This document shows, one piece after another, positions 1-8,396 of a stretch of 37,360 bases of DNA; position 1 is the first letter of the stretch; every line of letters begins with the position of its first letter. The notes beneath the pieces are model-generated. The model had not been told where the DNA came from and ran no database searches. It saw only the letters and a list, made by a program, of their open reading frames with translations. The position numbers and the translations under genes are program-made. Source of the stretch: Labilithrix sp. (GTDB taxonomy: Bacteria > Myxococcota_A > Polyangia > Polyangiales > Polyangiaceae); contig JAHBWA010000084.1 of NCBI GenBank assembly GCA_019637195.1, positions 1-37,360 of the forward strand, read 5' to 3'.

Positions 1-341
1 CCGCCGACTTCGACGTCGCCGTGGTGCCGAGCGTCTACGCCGATCCGCTCCCCCGCGCGGTGATCGAGGGGATGGCCCTCGGAAAGCCGGTGGTCGCCTT
101 CGACGTCGGCGGTGTCTCGGAGATGCTCCAGGGCGGGACGACGGGGACGCTCGTACGCGCGGGCGACTCCGAGGCGCTCGCGCGCGCGATGCTCCGCTAC
201 CTCCGCGATCCCGAGCTCCGCGCCGCCCAGGGCCGGGCGGGCCGTCTCCGCGTCGAGCGGGAGTTCGACGGCGCGCTCCAGGCGCGCAGGATCCAGAACC
301 AGATCGTCGAGGCGTCCGGCCTCGCGCTCGGCCCCGGCTGA
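1..341 (+). CDS. Glycosyltransferase family 4, C-terminal fragment
   Basis: This is the 3' end of a gene that begins before the window; the reading frame is open from base 3 and stops with TGA at 339-341. The visible part is the nucleotide-sugar-binding half of a GT-B enzyme of the GT4/glycosyl transferase group 1 type. The segment ADPLPRAVIEGMALGKPVVA matches the conserved EPF-x-EAMA-x-G-PVVA region, with Asp in place of the usual first acidic Glu, followed by GGVSEML and a GTLVRAGD stretch typical of the last Rossmann strands. Such enzymes transfer sugars from activated donors onto polysaccharide, lipid or glycan acceptors at the inner membrane or in the cytosol; donor and acceptor cannot be told from this fragment. 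It is convergent with the next gene, 73 bp away. The family call is firm and the specific role unknown. Confidence 0.85.
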   Translation, partial: ADFDVAVVPSVYADPLPRAVIEGMALGKPVVAFDVGGVSEMLQGGTTGTLVRAGDSEALARAMLRYLRDPELRAAQGRAGRLRVEREFDGALQARRIQNQIVEASGLALGPG

Positions 342-414
342 GGCGCCGGGGCCCCCGTCGTCTCGAACGGCTCCACGCCGCGGGGGGGACCGTGGCGGCG
401 TCGCCTCGTCGCGG

Positions 415-1122
415 TCACGGGCTCGGGGTGCAGGCGCTCGGCGCGGCCCAGGCGCACGTCTCGGCGCACGTGTACGTGCGCTTCTCGCCGTCGTCGCAGT
501 CCGCGAGCCGCCGCTCGATCGTCCCGGGCCGGCAGCGATCCGCGGCGCCGGTCTCGCCCTTGCACTTCGTCTCCGTCCACGTGCAGTCGTTGCGGCAGGC
601 GCGGATCTTCGTCCCGCAGTAGCCGCACACCTCCGTCGACGAGACGCCGGGGATGCAGTGGTCGGGGCCGCGCTTCTCGTCGCGGCACGGGCCGTAGGGG
701 CCGACCGCGCCGTCGAGGCAGACGGCGACTTGCCGCCCGCACTGGCCGCACGTGTGCACGAACTCCTCTCCCGGGTTGAAGCATGCCGAGCCTGTCGGCG
801 GTCCGATCGGCCCCGGCGACCCGTAGTCGACGGCGTCCTCGTCGGGGCCACCTTCGCCGCGGCCCCCGTCGGGCGAGCCGGTCGCGCCTCCCTCGGGGAC
901 CGTGACGCGGTCGCTCGATCCGCCGTCGACGCCCGACCGATCCCCCGCGGCCTCGGCGGTCTCTCCGACCGCGCAGGCGGCGCCGAGCGCGCCGGCGACG
1001 ACCACGCGCCCGGCGAGGCGAACGAGCCCGGCGAGGCGAACGAGCGCGCGAGCGCACAGGTTCGTCTCGCTTGGCGGCGCTGCGGCGGCGGCCGCGCGTC
1101 GCGGATCGGCGGCAGAGTTCAC
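415..1122 (-). CDS. Cys-rich secreted protein, paralogue of its upstream neighbour
   Basis: A 235-residue protein starting with GTG whose first bases overlap the TGA of the upstream gene (GTGA, 1119-1122), so it is probably translationally coupled. An N-terminal hydrophobic stretch (about residues 28-45, ending near LGAAC) suggests export; the lipobox is poor. After a Gly/Asp/Pro-rich linker comes a Cys-rich module: CGQCG, CGYCGT, then regularly spaced Cys with CTW and CAW signatures, ending close to the stop. The same spacing (CGYCGT-x2-R-x-C, GE-x-A-x-DRC, GT-x-E-x-R, CAW-x-AP) occurs in the neighbour, so the two arose by tandem duplication; this copy lacks the neighbour's C-terminal beta-rich domain. 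The many paired Cys suggest a disulphide-stabilised surface protein. No enzymatic motif is seen and no function is assigned. Confidence 0.75.
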   Translation of the reverse strand: MNSAADPRRAAAAAAPPSETNLCARALVRLAGLVRLAGRVVVAGALGAACAVGETAEAAGDRSGVDGGSSDRVTVPEGGATGSPDGGRGEGGPDEDAVDYGSPGPIGPPTGSACFNPGEEFVHTCGQCGRQVAVCLDGAVGPYGPCRDEKRGPDHCIPGVSSTEVCGYCGTKIRACRNDCTWTETKCKGETGAADRCRPGTIERRLADCDDGEKRTYTCAETCAWAAPSACTPSP

Positions 1123-2252
1123 AGCGACGTGACGGTGGCCGAGAGGTTGAACGTGACCGGCGCGTCGGCGCCCTGGAAGTTGCCGACGTAGATCCATGCC
1201 GAGCCGCCGGGGGCGACCGTCGGGCTCTTCGCGCTGAAGAGGCAGGCCGCGTACGCCAGGTTGCCGTTGCACGACAGCTCGGCGCCGCTCAGGCAGAGCC
1301 GGCGCGCGGCGGCGTCCGAGGGGACGCTCGCGTACGCCGCGACGAGCACGTTCGGCTTGGGCTGGCCCGCGACGGTGCTCACGCCGACGTCGACCTTGGC
1401 CGCGGTCGCGTTCGGGTTTCGGAGCTCGACGTACAGGTAGTGGGAGTCGGTGATGCTCGAGACGTTGCACGGCGCGCTGCCGGCCGTGAGCCGCTTGATC
1501 TTCTCGTCGAGCTGGGTGAAGTCTCGCGACGTCGTCGCGCCGACCGCGTCGCCGAGGGTGAGGATGCGCGAGGCCTCCTCGCAGGAGATCGCCGGCGCAT
1601 CCCACGCGCAGCTCGCGTTGCACGTCCAGGGCCGCGTCACGCCGCCGGTGCAGCCCACGGTCCGCGCCTCGGTCGTGCCGGCGAGGCAGCGATCGGGGGC
1701 GGTGACCTCGCCCTGGCACGGCTCCGCGACCCACGCGCACGCCGCGCTGCACGTCCGGCTGGTCGTCCCGCAGTAGCCGCACGCGGTGCTCGGCTCGGTC
1801 GCGCCCGGCGCGCACGCGTCGTCCGGCTCGACGCACTGACCGAAGCCGGTCACGACCTTGCTCGGGCTGCACGAGGCCGTCTCCTTCCCGCACATGTCGC
1901 CGCAGGGCCGCTCGTAGATTTCGCCGACGACCGCGCACGGCGCGCCGGGGATGGGCTCCCAACCGCCGTCGCCGGCGTCGCTCGTCGTCGCCGCGTCGCC
2001 GGCGTCGCCCGCGTCACCCGTCGTCGCGCCGCCGTCGATCGCGTCCCCGCTGGCGTCGGTCGAGCCGTCGCTGCTGGTCGAGCCGTCGTGGTCGTCGGGC
2101 GCTCGCGCGTCCGCGTGGCTCGACGCGTCCGGAGCGTCTCCGTCGACGCGCTCGGCATCCGTGCTGCACGCGACGAGGAGCGCGAGGGTCGCGGAGAGCG
2201 ACGTGGCCAAGAGACGAAGGGACGATGACGTCGAGGCTGGCGGCGAGGGCAT
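1119..2252 (-). CDS. Cys-rich lipoprotein with C-terminal beta-sandwich-like domain
   Basis: A 377-residue predicted lipoprotein. The start is well supported: AAGGAG at 2259-2264 lies 6 nt before the ATG. The signal peptide ends in the lipobox LVAC (Cys29). Residues about 30-100 are a low-complexity Asp/Ser/Gly/Thr spacer, typical of surface-anchored myxobacterial proteins. Then comes a Cys-rich module (CGDMCG, CGYCGT, CAW repeated) with about 15 Cys, followed from about residue 225 by a domain without enzymatic motifs (LYVELRNPNATAAKVDVGV, SAWIYVGNFQG) that reads like a pre-peptidase-type beta sandwich. It is first in a two-gene unit with its shorter paralogue. The AT-rich dyad at 2294-2330 lies about 40 bp upstream and is a likely operator. 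The product is probably on the outer membrane or cell surface; its substrate or partner is unknown. Confidence 0.8.
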   Translation of the reverse strand: MPSPPASTSSSLRLLATSLSATLALLVACSTDAERVDGDAPDASSHADARAPDDHDGSTSSDGSTDASGDAIDGGATTGDAGDAGDAATTSDAGDGGWEPIPGAPCAVVGEIYERPCGDMCGKETASCSPSKVVTGFGQCVEPDDACAPGATEPSTACGYCGTTSRTCSAACAWVAEPCQGEVTAPDRCLAGTTEARTVGCTGGVTRPWTCNASCAWDAPAISCEEASRILTLGDAVGATTSRDFTQLDEKIKRLTAGSAPCNVSSITDSHYLYVELRNPNATAAKVDVGVSTVAGQPKPNVLVAAYASVPSDAAARRLCLSGAELSCNGNLAYAACLFSAKSPTVAPGGSAWIYVGNFQGADAPVTFNLSATVTSL

Positions 2253-2293
2253 GGGCTGCTCCTTCGAGGGGGGCGAATGGACGCCGACGTCAT

Positions 2294-2330
2294 CCTATTA
2301 ATGAAAGTGAAAATCAAATTCATTAATAGG
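2294..2330. promoter_or_regulatory. AT-rich 37-bp dyad, Fur-like operator candidate
   Basis: Perfect 12-bp inverted arms CCTATTAATGAA (2294-2305) and TTCATTAATAGG (2319-2330) surround a 13-bp centre that itself carries TGA/TCA symmetry. The central 19-mer GAAAGTGAAAATCAAATTC (2303-2321) shares the dyad axis (base 2312) and matches the classical Fur box GATAATGATAATCATTATC at 13 of 19 positions by my count. The block is strongly AT-rich inside very GC-rich DNA. It sits about 40 bp before the Cys-rich lipoprotein start. Operator function is inferred; binding by Fur, PerR/Zur or another dimeric regulator is possible. Confidence 0.6.
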
Positions 2331-2439
2331 CTGAGGTAACGATCGCCCGCCACCGGCGGGGTCGCCCGATCGCGGCTCGCCCTCGACGCGAAGCGTCGCG
2401 AGCTCGAAGAGCGGAGGCGGCACGCCAGGCGCGGCGCGT

Positions 2440-2459
2440 GCGGGCCCTGGTGGGCCCGC
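2440..2459 (-). terminator. GC-rich hairpin after typA
   Basis: Perfect 8-bp stem GCGGGCCC / GGGCCCGC with a TGGT loop, 26 nt beyond the typA stop codon. No T-run follows, as is common in very GC-rich genomes, so it may be a weak intrinsic terminator or a transcript-end stabiliser. The lipoprotein pair downstream probably has its own promoter. Confidence 0.4.
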
Positions 2460-2485
2460 GCAGCGCGCCGGGGCAGGCCGGTCGG

Positions 2486-4369
2486 TCAGTCTTCGAGCGC
2501 GGCCGGGAAGTTCGAGATCCCGCGCGCGCCGGCCTCTTCGATGGCCTCGGCGCGGCGCGGGCGTTTGTTGATCGAGAGGATCTGCTTGCGCACGCGGACC
2601 GCGTCGGGCGTGACCTCGACGAGCTCGTCGGCGTCGATCCACTCCATCGCCGTCTCGATCGAGAGCGTGCGCGGCACGGCCAGCATGACGTTCTCGTCCT
2701 TGCCGTGGTTGCGCACGTTCGTCTGCTTCTTCTCCTTGACGAGGTTGCAGTCGGCGTCGCTCGGGCGGTTGTGCTCGCCCACGATCATGCCTTCGTAGAC
2801 CTCGACGCCGGGCGAGATGAAGAACTCGCCGCGCGCCTGGAGATGGTTCATCGCGTACGGGGTGGCGGCGCCCGCGCGGTCGGCGACGATCGCGCCGAGC
2901 TGGCGCTTGGCCATCGCGCCGCCCCACGGCTCCCAGCCGTCGAAGACGGTGGTGAGCAGGCCCGTGCCGCGCGTCGAGGTGAGGAACTCGCCGCGGAAGC
3001 CGATGAGCGCGCGGCTCGGGACGCGGAACTCGAGGCGCGCGCGGCCGTGGCCGTGGTTCGCCATCTTCGTCATGCGGCCGCGGCGCTGGCCGAGGCGCTC
3101 GGTGACGACGCCGATGAAGCTTTCGGGCACGTCGATGACGCAGAGCTCGTACGGCTCGTGGGGCGTGCCGTCGATCTCCTTGGTGATGACCTCGGGGTTG
3201 CCGAGCTGGACCTCGTAGCCCTCACGGCGCATCGTCTCGACGAGGATGCCGAGCTGGAGCTCGCCGCGCCCGAGCACGGTGAAGGTGTCGGGCGAGTCGG
3301 TGTCCTCGAACTTGAGCGCGAGGTTCTTCCGCGTCTCGCGGACGAGGCGCTCGCGGAGCTGGCGGCTCGTCAGGAACTTCGACTGCTTGCACTTGCCGGC
3401 GAGCGGCGACGTGTTCACGCCGACGCGCATCTTGATGGTCGGCTGTTCGACCACGATGCGGGGGAGCGCGCGCGCCTCCCAGCCTTCGGACAGATCGGTG
3501 ATCGTGTCGCCGACGTCGATGTCGTCGACCCCGGCGATGGCGATGATCTCGCCGGCCTGGGCCTCCGACGTCACCGTGCGCTTCAGCCCCTCGAACGTCG
3601 AGAGCACCTTGATCGCGGCCTTCGCCTTGGTGCCTTCCTTGAGGATGCCCACGGGCTGGTTGGCCTTGATCGTCCCGGCCGTGATCCGGCCGATCGCGAG
3701 GCGGCCGACGTACTCGTCGTGGTCGATGTTGTTGACGACGATCTGCAGCGGGGCGGTCGGGTCGCCCTTCGGCGGCGGGACCTTCGCGAGGATCATGTCG
3801 AAGAGCGGCTGGAGGTTCGTCGACGGATCGTCGAGCGACGCCTTCGCGATGCCGTCGCGGCCGATGGCGTAGAGGACCGGGAAGTCGGTCTGGGCGTCCG
3901 ACGCCTCGAGATCGATGAACAGATCGAAGATCTCGTTCAGGACCTCGTCCGGGCGGGCGTCCTGGCGGTCGATCTTGTTGATGACGACGATGACCGGGAA
4001 CCCGAGCTGGAGGCACTTCGTCAGGACGAAGCGCGTCTGGGGCAGGGGACCCTCGGCGGCGTCGACCAGGAGGATGGCGGCGTCCGCCATCATCAGCGTG
4101 CGCTCGACCTCGCCGCCGAAGTCGGAGTGACCTGGCGTGTCGACGACGTTGATCTTGATGACCTCGCCGTCCTTGGTCTTCCAGCGGACGCTGGTGTTCT
4201 TCGCGAGGATGGTGATGCCGCGTTCACGCTCGAGATCATTCGAGTCCATGACGCGTTCGGCGACGGCTTCGTTCTCGCGGAACGTACCGGCCTGCTTGAG
4301 CATGTGGTCGACGAGCGTTGTCTTGCCGTGGTCGACGTGCGCGACGATCGCCACGTTTCTTAGCTGCAT
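2486..4369 (-). CDS. typA: Translational GTPase TypA/BipA
   Basis: A 627-residue ribosome-binding GTPase of the EF-G-like superfamily, full length for the family (about 600-615 residues plus a short tail). GTPase motifs are intact: G1 AHVDHGKT (10-17), G2 RGIT (50-53), G3 DTPGH (77-81) and G4 NKID (131-134). Domain II, the EF-G domain III/V-like parts (RGELQLGILVETMRREGYE; FRGEFLTSTRGTG) and the TypA-specific C-terminal region (SPGVEVYEGMIVGEH, NVRNHGKDEN) follow in the expected order. TypA binds the ribosome at the factor site and acts in 50S assembly and growth under stress or cold. The ATG has no clear Shine-Dalgarno sequence. The MFS gene ends 51 bp upstream on the same strand; a possible promoter lies in that gap. 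Identification is secure. Confidence 0.97.
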   Translation of the reverse strand: MQLRNVAIVAHVDHGKTTLVDHMLKQAGTFRENEAVAERVMDSNDLERERGITILAKNTSVRWKTKDGEVIKINVVDTPGHSDFGGEVERTLMMADAAILLVDAAEGPLPQTRFVLTKCLQLGFPVIVVINKIDRQDARPDEVLNEIFDLFIDLEASDAQTDFPVLYAIGRDGIAKASLDDPSTNLQPLFDMILAKVPPPKGDPTAPLQIVVNNIDHDEYVGRLAIGRITAGTIKANQPVGILKEGTKAKAAIKVLSTFEGLKRTVTSEAQAGEIIAIAGVDDIDVGDTITDLSEGWEARALPRIVVEQPTIKMRVGVNTSPLAGKCKQSKFLTSRQLRERLVRETRKNLALKFEDTDSPDTFTVLGRGELQLGILVETMRREGYEVQLGNPEVITKEIDGTPHEPYELCVIDVPESFIGVVTERLGQRRGRMTKMANHGHGRARLEFRVPSRALIGFRGEFLTSTRGTGLLTTVFDGWEPWGGAMAKRQLGAIVADRAGAATPYAMNHLQARGEFFISPGVEVYEGMIVGEHNRPSDADCNLVKEKKQTNVRNHGKDENVMLAVPRTLSIETAMEWIDADELVEVTPDAVRVRKQILSINKRPRRAEAIEEAGARGISNFPAALED

Positions 4370-4380
4370 GGGGGCGCGTC

Positions 4381-4409
4381 TAACTAGTCGCTGGGCGCTT
4401 CCGAGGCAA
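4381..4409 (-). promoter_or_regulatory. Possible typA promoter very close to the start
   Basis: Reading the minus strand, TTGCCT (4404-4409) and TAGTTA (4381-4386) are separated by exactly 17 bp. The -10 match is weak. If used, transcription would begin only a few bases before the ATG, which would fit the absence of a Shine-Dalgarno sequence. Read-through from the MFS gene is an equally good explanation for typA expression. Confidence 0.3.
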
Positions 4410-4420
4410 GCTCCTCCGCC

Positions 4421-5743
4421 CTAGCGCGAGCATTCGGCCGGAGGAGGTGGTCCGAGGCGCGGGGGCGGGTCTCGCAGGGAGGTCTGCGCGAGGGCCTCGG
4501 AGGCCTCGGCGGCGCCGAGGACGAGCGCGCGCGCCTTCGCGCTGAGGTCGGGCAGCCTGCGCCGGAAGGTGAGGCCCGCGAGCACGCACGCGACGCCGCC
4601 GGCGGTCAGGGTCGCCGGCGCGCCGATCTGCGCAGCCAGCGCGCCCGCCGCGAGCGCGCCGATCGGCGCGACGCCCATGAACATCATCGCGTAGACCGCC
4701 ATGACGCGCCCGCGGAGCGCGTTCGGCGACATCGCCTGGATGAGCGTGTTCGTGGCCGCCATCTGCATCATCATCGAGGCGCCCGTCGCCACGAGCAGCG
4801 CGCACGAGAGCGGGAAGCTCCGGGACCAGGAGAACGCGACGAGCGAGGCGCCGAAGCACAAGCTCCCCGGCACGATCCAGCGCCGGAGCAGCCCCTTGAG
4901 CTGCTGGCGGCGCGCGAGCAGGAGCGCCGACGTGAGCGCGCCGATCCCGGACGCGCCCATCAGGAGGCCTAGCGCGCGCGCGCCGCCGCCGAGGATCCGG
5001 TCGGCGAAGATCGGCATCAGCACGAGGTACGGCGTGCCGCAGAGGCTCGCGGTGCCGAGGAGGAGCATCGAGGCGCGGATCGGCGAGTTGCCGAGGACGA
5101 AGCGGAACCCCTCGGCGACGTGGCGGAGCGGCGACTGCGCCGGGCGCGGCGGTGGAGGTGGCAGCGCGCGCATCGCGAGCAACCCGCCGATCACGGCGAC
5201 GAACGACAGGCCGTTCAGGAGGAAGCAGAAGCCTTCCCCGACCGCCGCCACGAGCAGCCCTGCCAGCGCCGGTCCGACCACGCGGGCCGCGTTCATGATC
5301 GAAGAGTTGAGCGCGATGGCGTTCATCTGGTGCTCCCTCTCGACGAGCTCGACCACGAACGATTGCCGGGTCGGGTGATCGATCGCGTTGACGATCCCGA
5401 GGAGCGTCGCGAGCAGGAAGAGGTGAGACACCGTGATCCGGCCCGAGAGCGTGAGCGCCGCCAGGACGAACGCGAGCACCATGGCCGAGCCCTGCGTCGC
5501 GAGGAGGATGCTCCGCCGTGGGTGGCGATCGGCCAGCGCGCCGCCCACGGGCGCGAGGAAGAAGACCGGGATCTGGTTGCAGAAGCCGATGAGGCCGAGG
5601 AGCGCGGCCGAGCCCGTGAGCCGGTAGACGAGCCAGGACTCGGCCACCGCCTGCATCCACGTGCCGATGAGCGACACGACTTGCCCGCCGAAGAAGAGCC
5701 GGTAGTTCGGCGAGCGGAGCGCGCGCGAGAAGAACGTCGCCAT
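4421..5743 (-). CDS. MFS transporter, EntS-like (MFS_3) exporter
   Basis: A 440-residue integral inner-membrane protein with about twelve hydrophobic segments. The opening FSRALRSPNYRLFFGGQVVSLIGTWMQ, the following WLVYRLTGSAALLGL and the loop GGALADRHPRRSILL (the MFS loop 2-3 motif) are characteristic of the MFS_3/EntS-type family, as is the second-half loop NALRGRVMAVYAMMFMG. Members use the proton gradient to expel small molecules such as enterobactin or drugs. A Pro-rich cytoplasmic loop (ALPPPPPRPAQSP) separates the halves, and the C-terminal tail is long, Pro-rich and hydrophilic. It lies upstream of typA on the same strand with a 51-bp gap and is divergent from the membrane protein at 6035. 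The substrate cannot be told: no siderophore or biosynthetic gene is in view. Confidence 0.9.
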   Translation of the reverse strand: MATFFSRALRSPNYRLFFGGQVVSLIGTWMQAVAESWLVYRLTGSAALLGLIGFCNQIPVFFLAPVGGALADRHPRRSILLATQGSAMVLAFVLAALTLSGRITVSHLFLLATLLGIVNAIDHPTRQSFVVELVEREHQMNAIALNSSIMNAARVVGPALAGLLVAAVGEGFCFLLNGLSFVAVIGGLLAMRALPPPPPRPAQSPLRHVAEGFRFVLGNSPIRASMLLLGTASLCGTPYLVLMPIFADRILGGGARALGLLMGASGIGALTSALLLARRQQLKGLLRRWIVPGSLCFGASLVAFSWSRSFPLSCALLVATGASMMMQMAATNTLIQAMSPNALRGRVMAVYAMMFMGVAPIGALAAGALAAQIGAPATLTAGGVACVLAGLTFRRRLPDLSAKARALVLGAAEASEALAQTSLRDPPPRLGPPPPAECSR

Positions 5744-6034
5744 CGGGAGCCTCGACCGCAGGGCGACGCCGGTCGCCGCTGTTCAACGTGGGACCGCGCG
5801 CGCGTCGAGCGAGGCGGACCGCGAACGTTCGCGGGCGAGCTCGGGCACCGGCGCTCGGCCGCCGCGCTCGGCGCCGGCGCGCTCGGAAGAGATCGACCAG
5901 GCCCGGGTGCGGTGGGTTGAGTGTTGAAATAACTACGCTTTTGGTGCTGGTTCCGCGCGGTGGAGCGAGCCCGGGCGCCGAATTCGGCCGCCCACGCTCG
6001 TGCTCGATAGCGCGCTGCGCTAGAGGGGCTTGCG
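5744..6034. other. Divergent intergenic region without a gene
   Basis: This 291-bp region separates the divergent MFS gene and the plus-strand membrane protein. It contains no convincing coding frame. The stretch 5927-5955 is clearly more AT-rich than its surroundings (it includes TTGAAATAACTACG) and is the most likely promoter zone, but I could not fit a good -35/-10 pair on either strand. Confidence 0.4.
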
Positions 6035-8248
6035 ATGCACCACGGTCCGCCGCGCGATCAGGGTCCACCGCAGCATCACTACGGTCCGCCGCACCACTAC
6101 GGTCCGCCGCAAGGTCACCGCGGTCCGCAGTACGGCCTCCCGGAGCCGGACGAGTCGGCGAGCTTCGCCCCGACGGTCCTCGTCAACGTCGCGTGCGTCG
6201 CTCTCGTCGTCGTCGCCGTGCTCCTGGTCGTGCTCATGGCGCGGCTGCTCCTCGCGACGGGCGGCACGATCGGCGGGACGCTGGCGGTCGGTCACGGCGC
6301 GCTGGCGCTCATGGCGCTCGCGGGCGCCGTCGGGGTGCGCTCGGGCCGCCTCGCCCTCGCGATCGTCGGCATGCTCGCGTGCCCCCTCGCGGCGGTCGCG
6401 TCCGTGTTCGCGCTGCTCACCGGATCGATCGCCGGCATCGGCGGCGGCGCGGTGTCGGTCATCACGCTCGTCGTGTGCGTGATCGCGCTCGGGGACGTCG
6501 CGCGCATGGGCGCCGCGCGCGCGACGCTGCGGGCGAGCGCGCTGACGTCGGCGGAGCTCGGGCCACCGAGCGGCCCGCTCTCGGGCGATCTCCCCCGCGT
6601 CAAGCCGCGTCGCTGGCCGGTGCTCGTCGCGCTCGTCGGTATTCTCGTGGTTGGAGCCGGCGGCACCGCGGTCGGGCTCCGCTTCGCGGCGAGCGCCGAG
6701 CGCGAGAGCGAGGTGGCGTCGTTCCGCGCGCTCGAGGAGTGCCTCCTGGGCGGGAGCCCTGCCTCGGGGACGGCGCCGAGCCTCGCCTACCGGCGGCTGG
6801 AGCTCACGCTCGCGGTCGCGCCGCCCTCGGCGAACCCGTGGCCCGCGCGCTGCGCGACGCACGCCCACGCCCTGCACGAGTCCAAGCGACGCTCGGGCGC
6901 CGCCGCCGAGGACGTCCGCGACGTCGCCTTCTTCGCCGAGCGCCTGGGGCGCGTCCTCGGAGATCCGCGCGGGGACTCGGTGTACGCCGCGGTCGACGAG
7001 CTCTGGGGCGCGGCGGCGAAGGAGGGGTACGCGGCGGGCGCGAGCGACGGCGGCGCCCCGTCGGGGGTGTGGCTCGACGTCGACGCGCTCGAGGGCGTTG
7101 CGCCGTTCTCGAGGTCGCGGCTCCCGCTCGGGAGCCTGCGGACGGATCGCGTCGCCGGCCCGACGCTCCGCTTGCTCGTCGACGGCGCCCGCCAGCGCGG
7201 AGAGGGGCGGCTGTGCACGCTCGACGGCCTCACGCTCCGCTGCGCGCCCTTCCCGTCGCCGCTCGACGAGAGCTCGCTCACGCTGCTCGGCGGCGCCGAG
7301 GCGGGCGCGGCGCCCCTGCTGTTCGCGGGTGGCGGCCAGGCCGGGATCTTCCGCGCGACGGGCGAGCTCGTCGCCGAGATGCCGACCTACGGCGGCTTCG
7401 CGCGCGCGGACGGTTCGATCGCCGTCGCGGGGTACGACCCTCGCGCGTCGAAGTTCGTGCTGCTGCGCGCCGAGCGAGGCGCCGCGACCTCGCGCGCGCT
7501 GCTCCCGCTCGAGGGCGTCAGCGACGATCGCCAGGTCGCGCTCCTCGAGGATAGCGTCGTGTGGGGGACCGACGCCGGAGTTCTCTCGGTCGCGCGGCTT
7601 CTCCCGTCGGGTGCGCCGCTCGGACCGCGGGTCGAGCTCGGCGCGGTCGACGCGCTCGGTAGGCTCGAGTCGCTCGAGGGCTGTCGCACGCGTGACGCGT
7701 TCTTCGTCCTCGCGTACGGCGCGATGGGCTCCGCCGTCGCGGTCGACTCGGGCGATCGCTGGTCGCCCCTCGTCCCAGCCGGGGACGGCGAGTTCGGCTG
7801 CTCGGGGAAGGAGGCCTTCCTTCTCGACCAGCGGGTGCGGGCGGGCGGCACCGGATCCATCTCGCTCGAGCGCTGCACGGCCGCGGGCTGCCAGCGGCAA
7901 GCGATCGACCTCGACGAGGTGTTCCAGCACAACGTCGAGCTCCTGCCGAAGGTGGCCCCGGTCGCCCTGGCGCTCGACGGCAAGCTCCTCCTCGTCTGGC
8001 GCGCCGGACAGCGCGGTGGGGTGCGCATGCGCCTCGCGCCGATCGAGCACATCGCCGCGACCGAGGACGTCGTGATCTTCGACGACCGGATACAGGACGG
8101 TCGCGTCTCCGAGCGCTCGAACCTGCTCGAGATCCGAGGGTGGTCCCGCGAGGGCCGCGCGGTGGTCCTCGTCGGCACGACCTCGGGCGTGTGGGCCCTC
8201 GGCATCGACGGCGAGGGCAAGGTCACGCCGATCACGACGACGCGCTGA
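6035..8248 (+). CDS. Membrane protein with His/Pro-rich head and large C-terminal domain
   Basis: A 737-residue protein I do not recognise by family. Residues 1-33 are a His/Gly/Pro/Tyr repeat (HHYGPP occurring twice in tandem, with HHGPP and GHRGP variants), which could bind metal ions or be a flexible linker. Four hydrophobic segments follow at about 47-69, 83-101, 106-128 and 134-153, then a hydrophilic loop and a fifth at 194-214. The remaining 520 residues are soluble and consist of many short strand-like units (LFAGGGQAGIFRATGELVAEM, SIAVAGYDPRASKFVLL, LGRLESLEGC, GVWALGIDGEGKVTPI), suggesting a beta-propeller-like sensor domain on the far side of the membrane. ATG 6035 follows an AGGGG stretch. 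The small membrane protein downstream is 148 bp away and has its own ribosome-binding site. The function is unknown. Confidence 0.75.
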   Translation: MHHGPPRDQGPPQHHYGPPHHYGPPQGHRGPQYGLPEPDESASFAPTVLVNVACVALVVVAVLLVVLMARLLLATGGTIGGTLAVGHGALALMALAGAVGVRSGRLALAIVGMLACPLAAVASVFALLTGSIAGIGGGAVSVITLVVCVIALGDVARMGAARATLRASALTSAELGPPSGPLSGDLPRVKPRRWPVLVALVGILVVGAGGTAVGLRFAASAERESEVASFRALEECLLGGSPASGTAPSLAYRRLELTLAVAPPSANPWPARCATHAHALHESKRRSGAAAEDVRDVAFFAERLGRVLGDPRGDSVYAAVDELWGAAAKEGYAAGASDGGAPSGVWLDVDALEGVAPFSRSRLPLGSLRTDRVAGPTLRLLVDGARQRGEGRLCTLDGLTLRCAPFPSPLDESSLTLLGGAEAGAAPLLFAGGGQAGIFRATGELVAEMPTYGGFARADGSIAVAGYDPRASKFVLLRAERGAATSRALLPLEGVSDDRQVALLEDSVVWGTDAGVLSVARLLPSGAPLGPRVELGAVDALGRLESLEGCRTRDAFFVLAYGAMGSAVAVDSGDRWSPLVPAGDGEFGCSGKEAFLLDQRVRAGGTGSISLERCTAAGCQRQAIDLDEVFQHNVELLPKVAPVALALDGKLLLVWRAGQRGGVRMRLAPIEHIAATEDVVIFDDRIQDGRVSERSNLLEIRGWSREGRAVVLVGTTSGVWALGIDGEGKVTPITTTR

Positions 8249-8383
8249 CGGCTCGGTCCGCGCCGCGCCGACGCGCTCGACATAGCGGCCGGCTCCTCGC
8301 GAGGTTCGCGCTCGGCGAGCTCGACGGCGCTCCCGCGGTGCGCGCGTTGCAGCGCGCGTGACGGAGCGCGCGCACGCGCTCGG

Positions 8384-8389
8384 AAGGAG
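8384..8389 (+). promoter_or_regulatory. Strong Shine-Dalgarno that sets the start at 8397
   Basis: AAGGAG lies 7 nt before GTG 8397. It favours this start over the in-frame GTG at 8358, which has no such site and would add 13 charged residues ahead of the first membrane helix. Confidence 0.8.
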
Positions 8390-8396
8390 AGGCGCC

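Noticed and set aside
8340..8357. GCGCGC / GCGCGC inverted repeat after the His-rich membrane protein
   Set aside because: Only 6 bp of alternating GC, expected by chance in such DNA, and far from the stop codon.
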